A DNA stretch of 58,600 nt from an uncultured Prevotellaceae bacterium (GCA_947170495.1 CAMVUB010000009.1:1-58600); one strand, 5' to 3'; shown: positions 46,337-56,400, counted from the stretch's first letter. Numbers and translations: made by a program. Notes: generated by a model from the sequence alone, not told the origin.

Positions 46337-47185
46337 ATGAAAAAGATTCTATTACTCCTCATGGCAGGAGTGCTGCTGACCTCCTGTGCCAGCAAGAAGA
46401 AGTTCAATGAGCTGCAAACCAACTACAATTCGTTGCAGACTCAGTACCAGACTGCTCAAGTGCAGCTGGCCGAAAACCGTGCCACCATCAAGAGCCTCGA
46501 GGATCGTCTGGCTGAGGCTCGTGCCGCCAACGAGAAGCTGACGGTCGCCTACGCCGCCCTGCAGGCATCCCTTGACAAGAGCATCCAGCAGAACAGCGAG
46601 GGCAACGTGAACATCTCCAAGCTTGTGGATGAGATCAACGCCTCCAACAAGTTCATCAAGCAGCTCGTCGAGGCCAAGGACCGCAGCGACAGCTTGAACA
46701 TGGTGCTCACCAACAACCTCACGCGCTCCCTCTCCAAGGAAGAGCTCAAGGATGTGGATGTGCAGGTGCTGAAGGGCGTTGTCTATATCTCGCTGTCCGA
46801 CAATATGCTCTACCAGAGCGGCAGCTACCAGATCAGCGACCGTGCCGGCGAGACCCTCAGCAAGATTGCCAAGATCATCACCGACTACAAGGACTACGAC
46901 GTGCTCATCGAGGGTAACACCGACAATGTGCCCATCAGCAAGACCAACATCCGCAACAACTGGGACCTCGCAGCCCTGCGTGCCTCCAGCGTCGTTCAGG
47001 CCCTGCAGAACAACTACGGTGTTGACCCGAAGCGCCTGACCGCAGGCAGCCGCGGTGAGTACAACCCCATCGCCGACAACAACACCGATGCCGGTCGTGC
47101 CCGCAACCGCCGCACCCAGATCATCATCACGCCGAAGCTCGACGAGTTCATGGATCTCATCGGCCAGGCTCCCGAGGGCGAATAA
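46337..47185 (+). CDS. OmpA-family outer-membrane lipoprotein with coiled coil
   Basis: The ATG at 46337 opens MKKILLLLMAGVLLTSC, a lipoprotein signal with the LTSC lipobox, so it should be anchored in the outer membrane. Residues ~25-130 form a Gln/Leu-rich coiled coil. The C-terminal OmpA/MotB domain (~145-265) carries the peptidoglycan-binding motif LIEGNTDNVPISKTNIRNNW, DLAALRASSVV and AGRARNRRTQI. It probably links outer membrane and cell wall. 282 residues. A strong intrinsic terminator follows; just upstream is the MITE-like element. Confidence 0.92.
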   Translation: MKKILLLLMAGVLLTSCASKKKFNELQTNYNSLQTQYQTAQVQLAENRATIKSLEDRLAEARAANEKLTVAYAALQASLDKSIQQNSEGNVNISKLVDEINASNKFIKQLVEAKDRSDSLNMVLTNNLTRSLSKEELKDVDVQVLKGVVYISLSDNMLYQSGSYQISDRAGETLSKIAKIITDYKDYDVLIEGNTDNVPISKTNIRNNWDLAALRASSVVQALQNNYGVDPKRLTAGSRGEYNPIADNNTDAGRARNRRTQIIITPKLDEFMDLIGQAPEGE

Positions 47186-47205
47186 AGAAACAAGGTATGA
47201 TAAAG

Positions 47206-47243
47206 AAAGCAGAGACTGCATCGCAGCCTCTGCTTTTTCTTTT
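47206..47243 (+). terminator. Intrinsic terminator after the OmpA-family gene
   Basis: AAAGCAGAGACTGC pairs with GCAGCCTCTGCTTT (47206-47236), followed by a T-rich run to 47243. Confidence 0.85.
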
Positions 47244-47463
47244 ATTGTGTGTGTAGAACCTTCTGCCCGTTTTGGATGTAAATGCCGCGGGGGGATTGGC
47301 GGTTGTAATGACTCGGCCGCTGCAAATCAAAGGTCGTGCGGGTCTCGGTGAGGCTTTGCGGTTTCGGCATCAGCCATCGCGTGGGAAGTGTGCCTTCCTG
47401 TGCACCAGCGACAGTCGCCATGGTGATGAACATGATAAAAAGGTGTAGGCGTAAGGTTTTCAC
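47242..47463 (-). pseudogene. GH20-type enzyme reduced to its two ends
   Basis: From a GTG at 47463, KTLRLHLFIMFITMATVAGAQ is a signal peptide and WLMPKPQSLTETRTTFDLQR matches the start of the mature GH20 enzyme at 18107 (LLMPKPHELTTNNATFDLNR). After RPSHYNRQ the frame goes straight to SPRGIYIQNGQKVLHTQ, a secretion-tail-like end. About 600 or more residues are missing without a frameshift, leaving a 73-residue ORF. It may still be translated as a tiny exported peptide, but no enzyme function is possible. Confidence 0.75.
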
Positions 47464-47485
47464 AGCTATGGAGGATGAGGAGTTT

Positions 47486-49051
47486 CTAAGAAATGGAATG
47501 GCCAAGGTAGGCTGCGGCGGCCTCGGCACAGCGTTCGCCGTCGATGGCGGCGCTCACGATGCCACCGGCATAGCCGGCACCTTCGCCACAGGGATAGAGG
47601 CCTTGGAGACGGATGTGACGGAGCGTCTCGCCATCGCGAAGGATGCGTACCGGTGCCGAGGTGCGCGTCTCTACGCCGATGACGGTGGCGTCGTTGGTAA
47701 GGAAACCGTGGCTCTTGCGGCCAAAGGCGCGGAAGCCTTCCTGCAGACGCTCGGTGATGAACTTGGGCATCCAGAAATGCAGGGGCGACGAGATGAGGCC
47801 GGGGGCATAGCTGCTCTCGGGCAGATCGTAGGAGAGGCGGCCGTTCACGAAGTCTGCCATGCGCTGCGCCGGCGCTGTCTGACGCCGACCGCCCTGCTGC
47901 CAGCAGAGACGCTCCAGCTCCTCCTGGAAGCGTAGCATGCAGAGGGCATCGCTGTCAGAAGCAGCGATGTCCTCGGGATGTAACTCCACCACCATGCCGG
48001 AGTTGCTCCAGCGGCCGTTGCGGTGGCTGGGACTCATGCCGTTGACCACGACCTGCTCGGGGCCTGTGGCCGCAGGCACCACGAAGCCACCCGGACACAT
48101 ACAGAAGGAATAGACGCCGCGACCGCCGCACTGCTGCACATAAGCATACTCTGCTGCCGGCAGCCACTTGCCACGACCTTCGCGGTTGTGGTACTGAATC
48201 TGGTCGATGAGTGCAGACGGATGTTCCAGGCGCACACCCACGGCGATGCCCTTAGCCTCAATCTCGATATTGCGCGATGCCAACAGACGATAGACATCGC
48301 GGGCAGAATGCCCGGTGGCAAGGATGACGGGGCCGAGGAACTCTCTGTCGTCGGCTGTCCGACAGCCGACGACAGAGAGTCCTTTAATAATGAGGTCGGT
48401 CATCTTGGTTTGGAAGTGCACTTCGCCGCCGCAACTAATGATAGTGTTGCGCATATTCTCGATGACGCGCGGCAGACGGTCGGTGCCGATATGGGGGTGG
48501 GCATCGGCCAAGATGGTGGTCTGCGCGCCGTGCTGGCAGAATACGTTGAGGATCTTCTCCACGGAGCCACGCTTCTTGGAGCGCGTATAGAGCTTGCCGT
48601 CGGAGTAGGCTCCTGCGCCTCCCTCGCCGAAGCTGTAGTTGCTCTCAGGATCTACGGTGTGCTCACGCGAGATGCGCGCCAAGTCCTTCTTACGTTCATG
48701 GACATTCTTGCCGCGCTCCACAACGATGGGGCGCAGGCCCAGCTCAATGAGGCGCAAGGCTGCGAACAAACCGCCCGGACCAGCGCCCACGACGATGACC
48801 TGCGGGCGACCCTCGACATTCGGGTACTCAGTGCGCTGGAAGGCCTCCTCGGCCATCGGCTCATCCACCCACACGCGCACCGTCAGGTTCACAAAGATCT
48901 GACGCTGGCGTGCATCGATGCTGCGACGGAGGATGCGCACCCCTTGCACGTGGCGCCCGTCGAGACCTTTCTCCTGCACCACGTATTCCTTGAGAGCCGC
49001 ATCGCTAGCCGCCACCTGCGGCACCACTCGGAGTTGAAAATCCTGTATCAT
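47486..49051 (-). CDS. FAD-dependent oxidoreductase (COG2509-like)
   Basis: The start at 49051 gives MIQDFQLRVVPQVAASDAAL, as in homologues; the ATG 30 bp upstream lies before the promoter box. The FAD site VVGAGPGGLFAALRLIELGL is clear, followed by RGKNVHERKKDLARISREH, YSFGEGGAGAYSDGKLYTRS and a late CGEGAGYAGGIVSAAIDGER. The N-terminal ~90 residues contain RRSIDARQRQIFVNLTVRV, typical of this uncharacterised dehydrogenase group. Substrate unknown. A VVGCRTADDREFLGP stretch shares a short inverted repeat, GTCGGCTGTC/GACAGCCGAC, in its DNA (~48349-48375). 521 residues. Confidence 0.88.
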   Translation of the reverse strand: MIQDFQLRVVPQVAASDAALKEYVVQEKGLDGRHVQGVRILRRSIDARQRQIFVNLTVRVWVDEPMAEEAFQRTEYPNVEGRPQVIVVGAGPGGLFAALRLIELGLRPIVVERGKNVHERKKDLARISREHTVDPESNYSFGEGGAGAYSDGKLYTRSKKRGSVEKILNVFCQHGAQTTILADAHPHIGTDRLPRVIENMRNTIISCGGEVHFQTKMTDLIIKGLSVVGCRTADDREFLGPVILATGHSARDVYRLLASRNIEIEAKGIAVGVRLEHPSALIDQIQYHNREGRGKWLPAAEYAYVQQCGGRGVYSFCMCPGGFVVPAATGPEQVVVNGMSPSHRNGRWSNSGMVVELHPEDIAASDSDALCMLRFQEELERLCWQQGGRRQTAPAQRMADFVNGRLSYDLPESSYAPGLISSPLHFWMPKFITERLQEGFRAFGRKSHGFLTNDATVIGVETRTSAPVRILRDGETLRHIRLQGLYPCGEGAGYAGGIVSAAIDGERCAEAAAAYLGHSIS

Positions 49052-49055
49052 GGCA

Positions 49056-49063
49056 CAAAGGTA
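49056..49063 (-). promoter_or_regulatory. -7 box only 4 bp before the FAD oxidoreductase start
   Basis: The minus strand reads TACCTTTG at 49063-49056, with the ATG at 49051. Transcription would begin at or next to the start codon, which suggests a leaderless mRNA. Confidence 0.55.
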
Positions 49064-49147
49064 CTCATTTTTCCCGACCACTCACGTGTTCAAGGCATAA
49101 TGTTTGTTAAAAAGGGGCTTTTGGGGCGAACGTGTTGAAATAATGTG

Positions 49148-49155
49148 TAACTTTG
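49148..49155 (+). promoter_or_regulatory. -7 box of the xylB-xylA promoter
   Basis: TAACTTTG lies 21 bp before the xylB ATG. Confidence 0.65.
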
Positions 49156-49176
49156 CAGGCGTTAAGCTGAACGTAT

Positions 49177-50712
49177 ATGTATTTATTAGGATATGACATA
49201 GGCAGCTCCAGCGTCAAGGCATCGCTGGTGAATGCAGAGAGCGGGGCGTGTGTGGCTTCGGCTTTCTACCCCAAGAACGAGGCACCCATCAAGGCGCTGC
49301 AGACGGGGTGGGCTGAACAGGCCCCCGAGGATTGGTGGCAGTATGTGAAGGCTGTCACGGCAGACGTGCTGACACAGAGCGGCGTGGATAAGGCGGACAT
49401 ACGGGCCATCGGTATCTCGTATCAGATGCATGGACTCGTATGTGTGGATAAAGACCTGAAGCCGTTGCGCGACGCCATCATCTGGTGCGACTCGCGCGCG
49501 GTGCCGTATGGTCGCAAGGCCTTCGATGCGTTGGGGCATGAACGGTGTCTCAGCCACCTGCTGAACTCGCCCGGTAATTTCACGGCTTCGAAGCTGGCAT
49601 GGGTGCGTGAGCATGAGCCGGCTACGTTCGAAAAGATTCATAAGGTGATGCTGCCTGGCGATTATATTGCCTGCCGGATGTCCGGCACAGCGGCGACGAC
49701 CATGAGCGGCCTGTCGGAGGGTATGATGTGGGATTTCCAGGAGCAGCGCCCCGCACAGTTCCTACTGGACTACTACGGCATTCCTGCGGATATGTTGGCT
49801 GACCTTGTGCCTACCTTTGGCATGCAGGGAGAGGTGAGTAGCAGCGCAGCTGATGAGTTGGGCCTGCAGACGGGAACGCCTATCACTTATCGCGCCGGCG
49901 ACCAGCCCAATAATGCCTTGTCGCTGGATGTTTTCGAGCCGGGTGAGGCCGCCACGACGGCAGGCACGTCGGGCGTTGTCTATGGCGTCCTGGACCGCGT
50001 GGCCTACGACCCGCAGAGCCGTGTGAATACGTTCGCACATGTGAACCATGGCCCCCTCCCGACCTCCCCCAAGGGGGAGGAATCCCAAGTGCGGTTGGGG
50101 GTATTGCTGTGCATCAACGGCACAGGTATCCTGAACTCATGGATGCGCCGCACCGTTGCATCCCCCCTTGGGGGGAGCGAGGGGGGCTCCTATGCTGCGA
50201 TGAACGACCTGGCCGCCCAAGCACCTATTGGTTCCGCAGGCCTGAGCATCCTGCCCTTTGGCAATGGTGCTGAGCGCGTGCTCTGCGATAAGGAAGTGGG
50301 TGCCAGCATTCATGGTATTAACTTCAACACCCACACACAGGCTCACCTCCTCCGTGCGGCACAGGAGGGCATCGTCTTCAGCTTCGCCTACGGCATGGAG
50401 GTGATGGCACAGATGGGTATGTCGCTCACCACGATTCGTGTCGGTCGTGCCAATATGTTCCTCAGTCCTATCTTCCGCGATACGCTGGCGGGCGTGACGG
50501 GTGCCGTCATTGAGTTGTGCGACACCGACGGCAGCGTGGGCGCCGCCCGTGGTGCGGGCATGGGCGCCGGCATCTATGCCGACCATCATGAGGCCTTCGC
50601 CACGCTGAAGAAGCTGCAGGTCATAGAACCCAACGCAGCTCTGCAACCCGCCTACCGCGCGGCCTATGAACGCTGGCGGGAACTGGTGGAGGGATTAAGG
50701 ATTAAAGATTAG
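49177..50712 (+). CDS. xylB: Xylulokinase with two palindrome-derived insertions
   Basis: XylB phosphorylates D-xylulose to xylulose 5-phosphate. The FGGY-family pattern is clear: LGYDIGSSSVKASLVNAESG, GISYQMHGLVCVDKDLKPLR, AIIWCDSRAVPYGRKAF, TAGTSGVVYGVLDRV and SLTTIRVGRANMFLSPIFRD. The product is 511 residues, ~15 above the usual. The extra residues lie at PLPTSPKGEESQVR and SPLGGSEGGS, both encoded by C/G-rich palindromes that flank the conserved GVLLCINGTGILNSWMRR block in opposite orientation. xylA follows in the same operon after a heptamer-array spacer. Confidence 0.94.
   Translation: MYLLGYDIGSSSVKASLVNAESGACVASAFYPKNEAPIKALQTGWAEQAPEDWWQYVKAVTADVLTQSGVDKADIRAIGISYQMHGLVCVDKDLKPLRDAIIWCDSRAVPYGRKAFDALGHERCLSHLLNSPGNFTASKLAWVREHEPATFEKIHKVMLPGDYIACRMSGTAATTMSGLSEGMMWDFQEQRPAQFLLDYYGIPADMLADLVPTFGMQGEVSSSAADELGLQTGTPITYRAGDQPNNALSLDVFEPGEAATTAGTSGVVYGVLDRVAYDPQSRVNTFAHVNHGPLPTSPKGEESQVRLGVLLCINGTGILNSWMRRTVASPLGGSEGGSYAAMNDLAAQAPIGSAGLSILPFGNGAERVLCDKEVGASIHGINFNTHTQAHLLRAAQEGIVFSFAYGMEVMAQMGMSLTTIRVGRANMFLSPIFRDTLAGVTGAVIELCDTDGSVGAARGAGMGAGIYADHHEAFATLKKLQVIEPNAALQPAYRAAYERWRELVEGLRIKD
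50051..50190. repeat. Inverted palindrome pair inside xylB
   Basis: GCCCCCTCCCGACCTCCCCC followed by AAGGGGGAGG (50051-50080) and TCCCCCCTTGGGGGGAGCGA followed by GGGGGGC (50161-50187) are inverted relatives about 80 bp apart, the spacer being native xylB sequence. Confidence 0.8.
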
Positions 50713-50757
50713 GGATTAAGGATTAAAGATTAGAGATTAAGGATTAAAGATTAAACA
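50694..50757. repeat. Heptamer array in the xylB-xylA spacer
   Basis: GGATTAA, AGATTAG and AGATTAA units fill the end of xylB and nearly all of the 65-bp spacer. The last xylB codons (GLRIKD) are themselves repeat. Confidence 0.82.
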
Positions 50758-50777
50758 TAAACCTTATAAACATAGCA

Positions 50778-52085
50778 ATGAAACAGTATTTCCCCGAAAT
50801 CTCCGCCATCAAGTATGAGGGCGTTGAGAGCAAGAATCCGTTGGCTTACCGCTACTACGACAAGGATCGCGTAGTGATGGGCAAGAAGATGAAAGATTGG
50901 TTTAAGTTCGCCATGTGCTGGTGGCATACCCTGTGTGCAGAGGGTGCCGACCAGTTCGGCGGGGGCACCAAGACATTCCCCTGGAACACCTCCTCAGATC
51001 CCTTGCAGGCTGCCAAGGACAAGGCCGATGCAGGCTTTGAATTCATGCAGAAGCTGGGCATTGAGTACTATTGCTTCCACGACGTAGATCTCGTGGCCGA
51101 GGCTTCGAGCATCGAGGAGTACGAGAACAACCTCAAGGAGATCGTGGCCTACCTGAAGCAGAAACAGGCCGAGACCGGCATCAAGCTGCTCTGGGGGACC
51201 GCCAATGTTTTTGGCCACAAGCGTTACATGAATGGTGCCAGTACAAACCCGAACTTCGACGTCGTGGCACGTGCCATTGTGCAGATCAAGAATGCCATTG
51301 ATGCCACCATTGAGCTGGGCGGCACCAGCTATGTCTTCTGGGGTGGACGCGAAGGATATATGAGTCTGCTGAATACCGATATGAAGCGCGAGAAGGAACA
51401 CATGGCTACGATGCTGACGATGGCGCGCGACTATGCCCGCAGTCACGGTTTCAAGGGCACATTCCTCATCGAGCCCAAGCCCATGGAGCCCACGAAACAC
51501 CAGTATGACTTCGATACGGAAACCGTCATCGGCTTCCTGCGCGCACATAACTTGGACAAGGACTTCAAGGTGAATATCGAGGTGAACCACGCAACACTGG
51601 CGGGTCACACCTTTGAGCATGAGCTGGCATGTGCCATCGATGCCGGTATGTTGGGCAGCATTGATGCCAACCGCGGCGACTATCAGAACGGCTGGGACAC
51701 GGACCAGTTCCCCATCGACCACTTCGAGCTCACGCAGGCGTTGATGCAGATCATCCGTGGCGGCGGTTTCAAGGACGGCGGTACGAACTTTGATGCCAAG
51801 ACGCGTCGCAACTCTACCGACCTCGAAGACATCTGCATCGCACATATCGCTGCGATGGATGTAATGGCCCACGCCCTGCTCAGCGCTGCCGACATCCTCG
51901 AGAAATCACCCATACCATCGATGCTGAAGGCACGTTATGCCAGCTTCGATAGCGGCGAAGGAAAGCGTTTCGAGGAAGGGAAGATGACCTTTGAAGAGGC
52001 TTACGCCTATGCCAAGACCCACGGTGAGCCCGCGTTGGTCAGCGGCAAGCAGGAGCTTTACGAGGCCATCGTCAACATGTATTAA
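50778..52085 (+). CDS. xylA: Xylose isomerase
   Basis: XylA converts D-xylose to D-xylulose. The 435 residues fit the class II enzyme. Visible are YYCFHDVDLVAEA (catalytic His), YVFWGGREGYMSLLNTD, FLIEPKPMEPTKHQYDFDTE (catalytic/metal Glu), VNIEVNHATLAGHTFEHELA and LGSIDANRGDYQNGWDTDQF with metal ligands. It is in one operon with xylB. It converges on tolC with only 3 bp between stop codons and no terminator hairpin. Confidence 0.97.
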   Translation: MKQYFPEISAIKYEGVESKNPLAYRYYDKDRVVMGKKMKDWFKFAMCWWHTLCAEGADQFGGGTKTFPWNTSSDPLQAAKDKADAGFEFMQKLGIEYYCFHDVDLVAEASSIEEYENNLKEIVAYLKQKQAETGIKLLWGTANVFGHKRYMNGASTNPNFDVVARAIVQIKNAIDATIELGGTSYVFWGGREGYMSLLNTDMKREKEHMATMLTMARDYARSHGFKGTFLIEPKPMEPTKHQYDFDTETVIGFLRAHNLDKDFKVNIEVNHATLAGHTFEHELACAIDAGMLGSIDANRGDYQNGWDTDQFPIDHFELTQALMQIIRGGGFKDGGTNFDAKTRRNSTDLEDICIAHIAAMDVMAHALLSAADILEKSPIPSMLKARYASFDSGEGKRFEEGKMTFEEAYAYAKTHGEPALVSGKQELYEAIVNMY

Positions 52086-52088
52086 GGT

Positions 52089-53489
52089 TTACTGCCCGGT
52101 GGCCTGCCGGTAGGCAAGGAGCGCGTTCTGGAGGGCTACGAAAGCGTCGGTGCGCTGATCCAGCGTCTGTTGGTGCATGAGTTGTGCTTCCAGCAGGTCG
52201 GACATGGTGGAGGTGCCGGCGCGATAGGTGTTGCGCTGTATGCGCAGGTTCTCGGTGGCTTGCTCCACGCTCTGCTGCGCCAAGGCGAGCTGGCTCTGAG
52301 CCTCGCTGATGTCGTTGGCGGCTTTCTGGATGCGTATCTGCAGCTGCTGGGCATTGTCGGTGAGCTGTTCGCGTGCTTCCTGTTCCTCGAATTTCTTCTT
52401 GCGGATGGCATGTGCGCCTCCCCACCAGCCGCTGATGGGCACGTTGACGCTGGCGAAGATCATGCCGAAGTGGCGGTCGTTGTCGAGCAGGTTGTGATAG
52501 TTGTAGCCCGCGCCGACAGCGATATTGGGCATGTTCTTGGCAATCTCCATCTTGCGTTGCAGCTTGGCGGCCTCGACATTCTTCTCAAGGAGTTGATATT
52601 CGGGGAGCAGCCTCACCCCCGCCCCCTCTCCAAAGGGCGAGGGGAGTAGGATGTCTTGCTGGCTGTCAGGCATCACAATCTCAAAAAGGTAATTACTCCC
52701 CTCGCCCATTGGAGAGGGGCTGGGGGTGAGGCCCAGTCCACAGAACTGCCCCAGGAGCATTTTGACGAGTGCCTGTCCGTTGTTGAGTTTCAGGCGCTGG
52801 CTCTTGATGTCGTTCTGTCGCAGCTGCACCTGTAGCAGGTCGTTGTTCAGCGCCACTCCGGCGCGCACGGCGGTCTGCACGTCGTGCTCGATGTTGCCGA
52901 GCATCGCTTCCACGGCATCCAGCGTGCGCATCTTCTCGTGCATCGAGAGGAGTTGCCAGTAGTACTGCTCCACCTGAGCCTCGACATCTTTTTCAGAGAG
53001 TTGCAGTTGCAGATGACTGACCTCTTCGCCTATGCGTGCCAGCTTGTTGCCGAGGATAATCTGACCACCGGTGAAGACAGGCTGGATAGCATTCACACCG
53101 GCAATAGTACCCTTCTTCATCATGGACATCGTCACCGGGTTACCAAACCCTGCTAACACTTCAGGAGGCAGGATCTGTGCCATCATGGGTGCCAACTCCG
53201 CCAGCGCGGCCTTTGTCTCGGGTGAGAGCATCTCCTGCGGGTCGATGGTCATCTCGGCCATCTCCCTGTTGGCACGGAAGGTCATTCCCACGGCGCTGAT
53301 GTTGGGGAAGTATTTGGTGAAGGCTTCCTTGCGCTGTTCCTTGGCGGCAGCCATCTTCAGGCGCCCCTTGCGCATGGCGATATTGTTCTGGAGAGCAGAA
53401 TCCTTCAGCTGCTCCAAAGTATATGTTTGAGCTGTAGTATAGCTGCAGCCTATGAACAGGATGATAAGGAGAGAGAATGTATATTTCAT
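52089..53489 (-). CDS. TolC-family outer-membrane efflux protein
   Basis: The ATG at 53489 overlaps the RND stop (ATGA) and opens the signal MKYTFSLLIILFIGCSYTTA; the ORF's earlier ATG (53510) lies inside the RND gene. It should form the outer-membrane channel of the pump. Two OEP repeats are visible: YTLEQLKDSALQNNIAMRKG … VEQYYWQLLSMHEKMRTLDA, and YQLLEKNVEAAKLQRKMEIA … AQLALAQQSVEQATENLRIQ. Between them, SPSPMGEGSN and LLPSPFGEGAGVRL are encoded by 38-bp inverted repeats flanking ~45 bp. 466 residues. Last gene of the efflux operon. Confidence 0.9.
   Translation of the reverse strand: MKYTFSLLIILFIGCSYTTAQTYTLEQLKDSALQNNIAMRKGRLKMAAAKEQRKEAFTKYFPNISAVGMTFRANREMAEMTIDPQEMLSPETKAALAELAPMMAQILPPEVLAGFGNPVTMSMMKKGTIAGVNAIQPVFTGGQIILGNKLARIGEEVSHLQLQLSEKDVEAQVEQYYWQLLSMHEKMRTLDAVEAMLGNIEHDVQTAVRAGVALNNDLLQVQLRQNDIKSQRLKLNNGQALVKMLLGQFCGLGLTPSPSPMGEGSNYLFEIVMPDSQQDILLPSPFGEGAGVRLLPEYQLLEKNVEAAKLQRKMEIAKNMPNIAVGAGYNYHNLLDNDRHFGMIFASVNVPISGWWGGAHAIRKKKFEEQEAREQLTDNAQQLQIRIQKAANDISEAQSQLALAQQSVEQATENLRIQRNTYRAGTSTMSDLLEAQLMHQQTLDQRTDAFVALQNALLAYRQATGQ
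52611..52731. repeat. 38-bp inverted repeats inside tolC
   Basis: 52611-52648 and the reverse complement of 52694-52731 match at 35 of 38 positions (CCTCACCCCC…CTCTCCAAAGGGCGAGGGGA type). The 45 bp between encode native-looking LFEIVMPDSQQ. This is the clearest pair of the palindrome family. Confidence 0.9.
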
Positions 53490-56400
53490 TTCTTTACACT
53501 TAGTTTCCAATACAATACAGGGAGAACGGTGACGACGAGGATGAGGGTGCCGATTCCACCGGCGAAGATGGTGACGCCCACGGGCATCCAGAACGAGGAG
53601 CCCGCGATGATCATGGGAATCACGCCCACGGCCGTGGTGGCAGTCGTGAGGAAGATGGGCACCATGCGCCGGCGTCCGGCATCGTAGGCTGCTTCCTCGA
53701 TGGCGTAGTTATAGCGCTGGCGATAGGCGGTGTGCTCCTCGGGTGTGGGATGCTCCGGCGCAGGATGTTCGGCGTGGAAGCGCTTCATCAGGTTGTCGGC
53801 ATGCTCGAAGATGAGAATCTCGTTGCGCATGATGATGCCCATGAGTGTGATGACGCCCATCACGGAGGTCAGGCCCAGCGTGCGGTTCATGATGCCCAGT
53901 CCCACGAGAGCGCCAGGGATCATCAGCGCCAGGGCTCCCATGCAGAGGAAGGTGATGCCGAAACGCTTGAAGTTGAACAGCAGGAAGAAGAAAATGATGA
54001 CGAGGGCGATGAGCACGCCGTTGAAGATCTGCGGCATGGCCTCGGCATTGACTTCCAGCTCGCCGCCCACCTCTGTACGCACGCCCTGGGGCAACTCTAT
54101 TTCGTTGTCCATGATGTCAGCGAGGCGACGTTCGATGGGTTCGGCATAGACGCCTTTGACCATTTCTGCCGTGACGGTGATGCAGCGCTCTCCGCCTCGG
54201 TGTACGATGCGGCTCTCGCTCCACAGGGGCTTGACGGCTGCCACCTGTCGCAGGGCGATGGTGCTGTTGGCGCCTCCGAGTCCTCCTGCGAGCATGGTCA
54301 GCGGTGTGGCCACCGACCAGTTCTCGACATCGGCGAAGGTGCCGTTGGTCTCATCCATGACCACGATGGGTACCTCGTAGTCGCCTTCCCACAGCTGTCC
54401 CACGCGCAGCGAGCCGGAGGCGGCGCTGAGTGAGAGTGCTGCCGAGGCGCGTGTGATGCCCATCTGTGCGGCCTTCACGGGGTCGAGTTCTACGTTCACG
54501 ATGGGCGAGGGTTGCAGATAGTCGGTGTGCACCCATTCCAGCTCGGGCATCTCGCGCATGCGTTCCATCATGCGTTCGGCCACGGCGTGCAGCGAGTCGA
54601 TGTCCTCGCCGTAGAAGCGGTACTCCAGTTCGGGGGTGTAAAGCATATCGAGACGCTTGAAGCGCACGTAAGCGTTGGGGAAGGCCTCTGCCAGCAGGGG
54701 CTGGTAGTGGGCCAGCAGTTCGAGGGTGGCCTCGTTGGAGGTGGTGCCCACGATGAACTGTGCATAGTTCTTGCCCGCCATCTGCGGGGCGTAGGTGTCC
54801 ATGAAGCGTGGCGAGGAGCAGCCGAGGAAGGTGGTGATGGCTGTGATGTGCTCGTCCTTCTCAAGGATGTGTCTCACGGAATCTGCCACCATGTTCGTCT
54901 CAGCAAGTCCCTTGCCCTCGGGCAGGAAGATTTCCACGGCAAACTGGTCGCGGTCGGCGAAGGGGAACTGGCGCATCTTCAGCGTGGGCACGATGAGCAG
55001 CGAGGCGCCTATCGCGGCCGCGCCGAGGGCGATGGTGGCCCAGGGATGGCGGAAGTTCCAGTTGAGGACGTGGGTGTAGAGCTCCTGCACGCGGTCGGTG
55101 AAGCGTTTTCCCTGCTTCTCGGTATCGGGGACACCGATAATCTTCACGCACAGGAAGGGTATCACGCCTACGGCCAGCAGCAGCGACACCAGCAGGTTGA
55201 TGCCCACGGTCCAGGGGAAGTCCAGCAGGGCATCCAGGAAGGCGCCCTTGAGGGTGTAGAGCAGGGGGAAGAAGATGACGGTGATGCACACCGTGGCCAG
55301 CAGCATCGGCATGAAGTACTGCTTGGCCGAGGTGATGGCGGCATCCTTGGGCTTCATGCCCTTGCCCACATATTCCAGATAGCCGTCGATGATGACGATG
55401 GAGTTATCCACGATCATGCCGAGCACGATGATGAGTGCCGCCAGCGTCACGATGTTCAGCTCGATACCGGCGAAGTACATGAAGGCCACCGACACGAAGG
55501 TGCTCAGCGGGATGGTGATGGCCGCCACGATGGCGGAGCGCAGGGGGAAGAGCAGCATCATCACGACGATGATGATGACCATCGACAGCAGCAGGTCGCG
55601 CAGGAAGTCATGGATGCTCAGCTCCACCACCTTGGGCTTGTCGGCGATGCGCGTGAGGGTGACGTCGTCGGGCAGCACGTCGGTGCGGAAGTCGTCGAGG
55701 ACGCGGTTCACGAGTCGCCCGTAGTTCACGACGTTGTTGCCGGGCACCATCTCCATGGAAAGGAGCACGCAGGGGTGTCCGTTGTGCTCGATGCGGCTGG
55801 CATGCGGGTCATATTCGCGCACCACGCGGGCCACGTCGCCCACGCGTACCGTCTTGCCGCTGGCGGCGTCGCTGTAGATGATGAGCGAGGCTATCTCCTG
55901 CTCGTCGTGGCCTGTTGGCGCGATGTGCAGGGGTATCTGCTGGTCGGCATCGTCGAGGCTGCCGCTGAGGGTCGTGAGGCCCTCGCCCTGCAGGGTGCTG
56001 AGGAGCATCTGCTGTCCGATGCCGTAGGCCTGCAGGCGCTGGCGGTCGATGTAGAGGCTAATCTGTTGGCGCTGTTCGCCGAAGAGCTTCACGTTGGTCA
56101 CCGAGGGTATGCGCCGCAGGCGGTCGCCGAGCTGGTCGCTGTACTGCCTCAGCTCGCGGTAGCTGCGCTCGCCGCTCTCGATGGCGATGAGCAGGGCCGA
56201 GGTGTTGCCGAAGTCATCGTTGGTCACGAGTGCCACGACGCCCTGCGGCAGCGACTGCTTGAACTGCTGCAGTCCCAGCTTCAGTTTGCTCCACACCTCG
56301 TCTTTGTTGCGGACGGAGCCGTTGAGTTCCACCATCGTGATGCAGAGTCCGTTCTGCGAGGTGGTGGTGGTTTTCTTGCGGTTCACCTCGTTGTAGGTGA

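Noticed and set aside
48340..48380. Short inverted repeat inside the FAD oxidoreductase gene as another inserted palindrome
   Set aside because: GTCGGCTGTC/GACAGCCGAC is small and of different sequence; it may be a minor insertion, but one case does not support a family.
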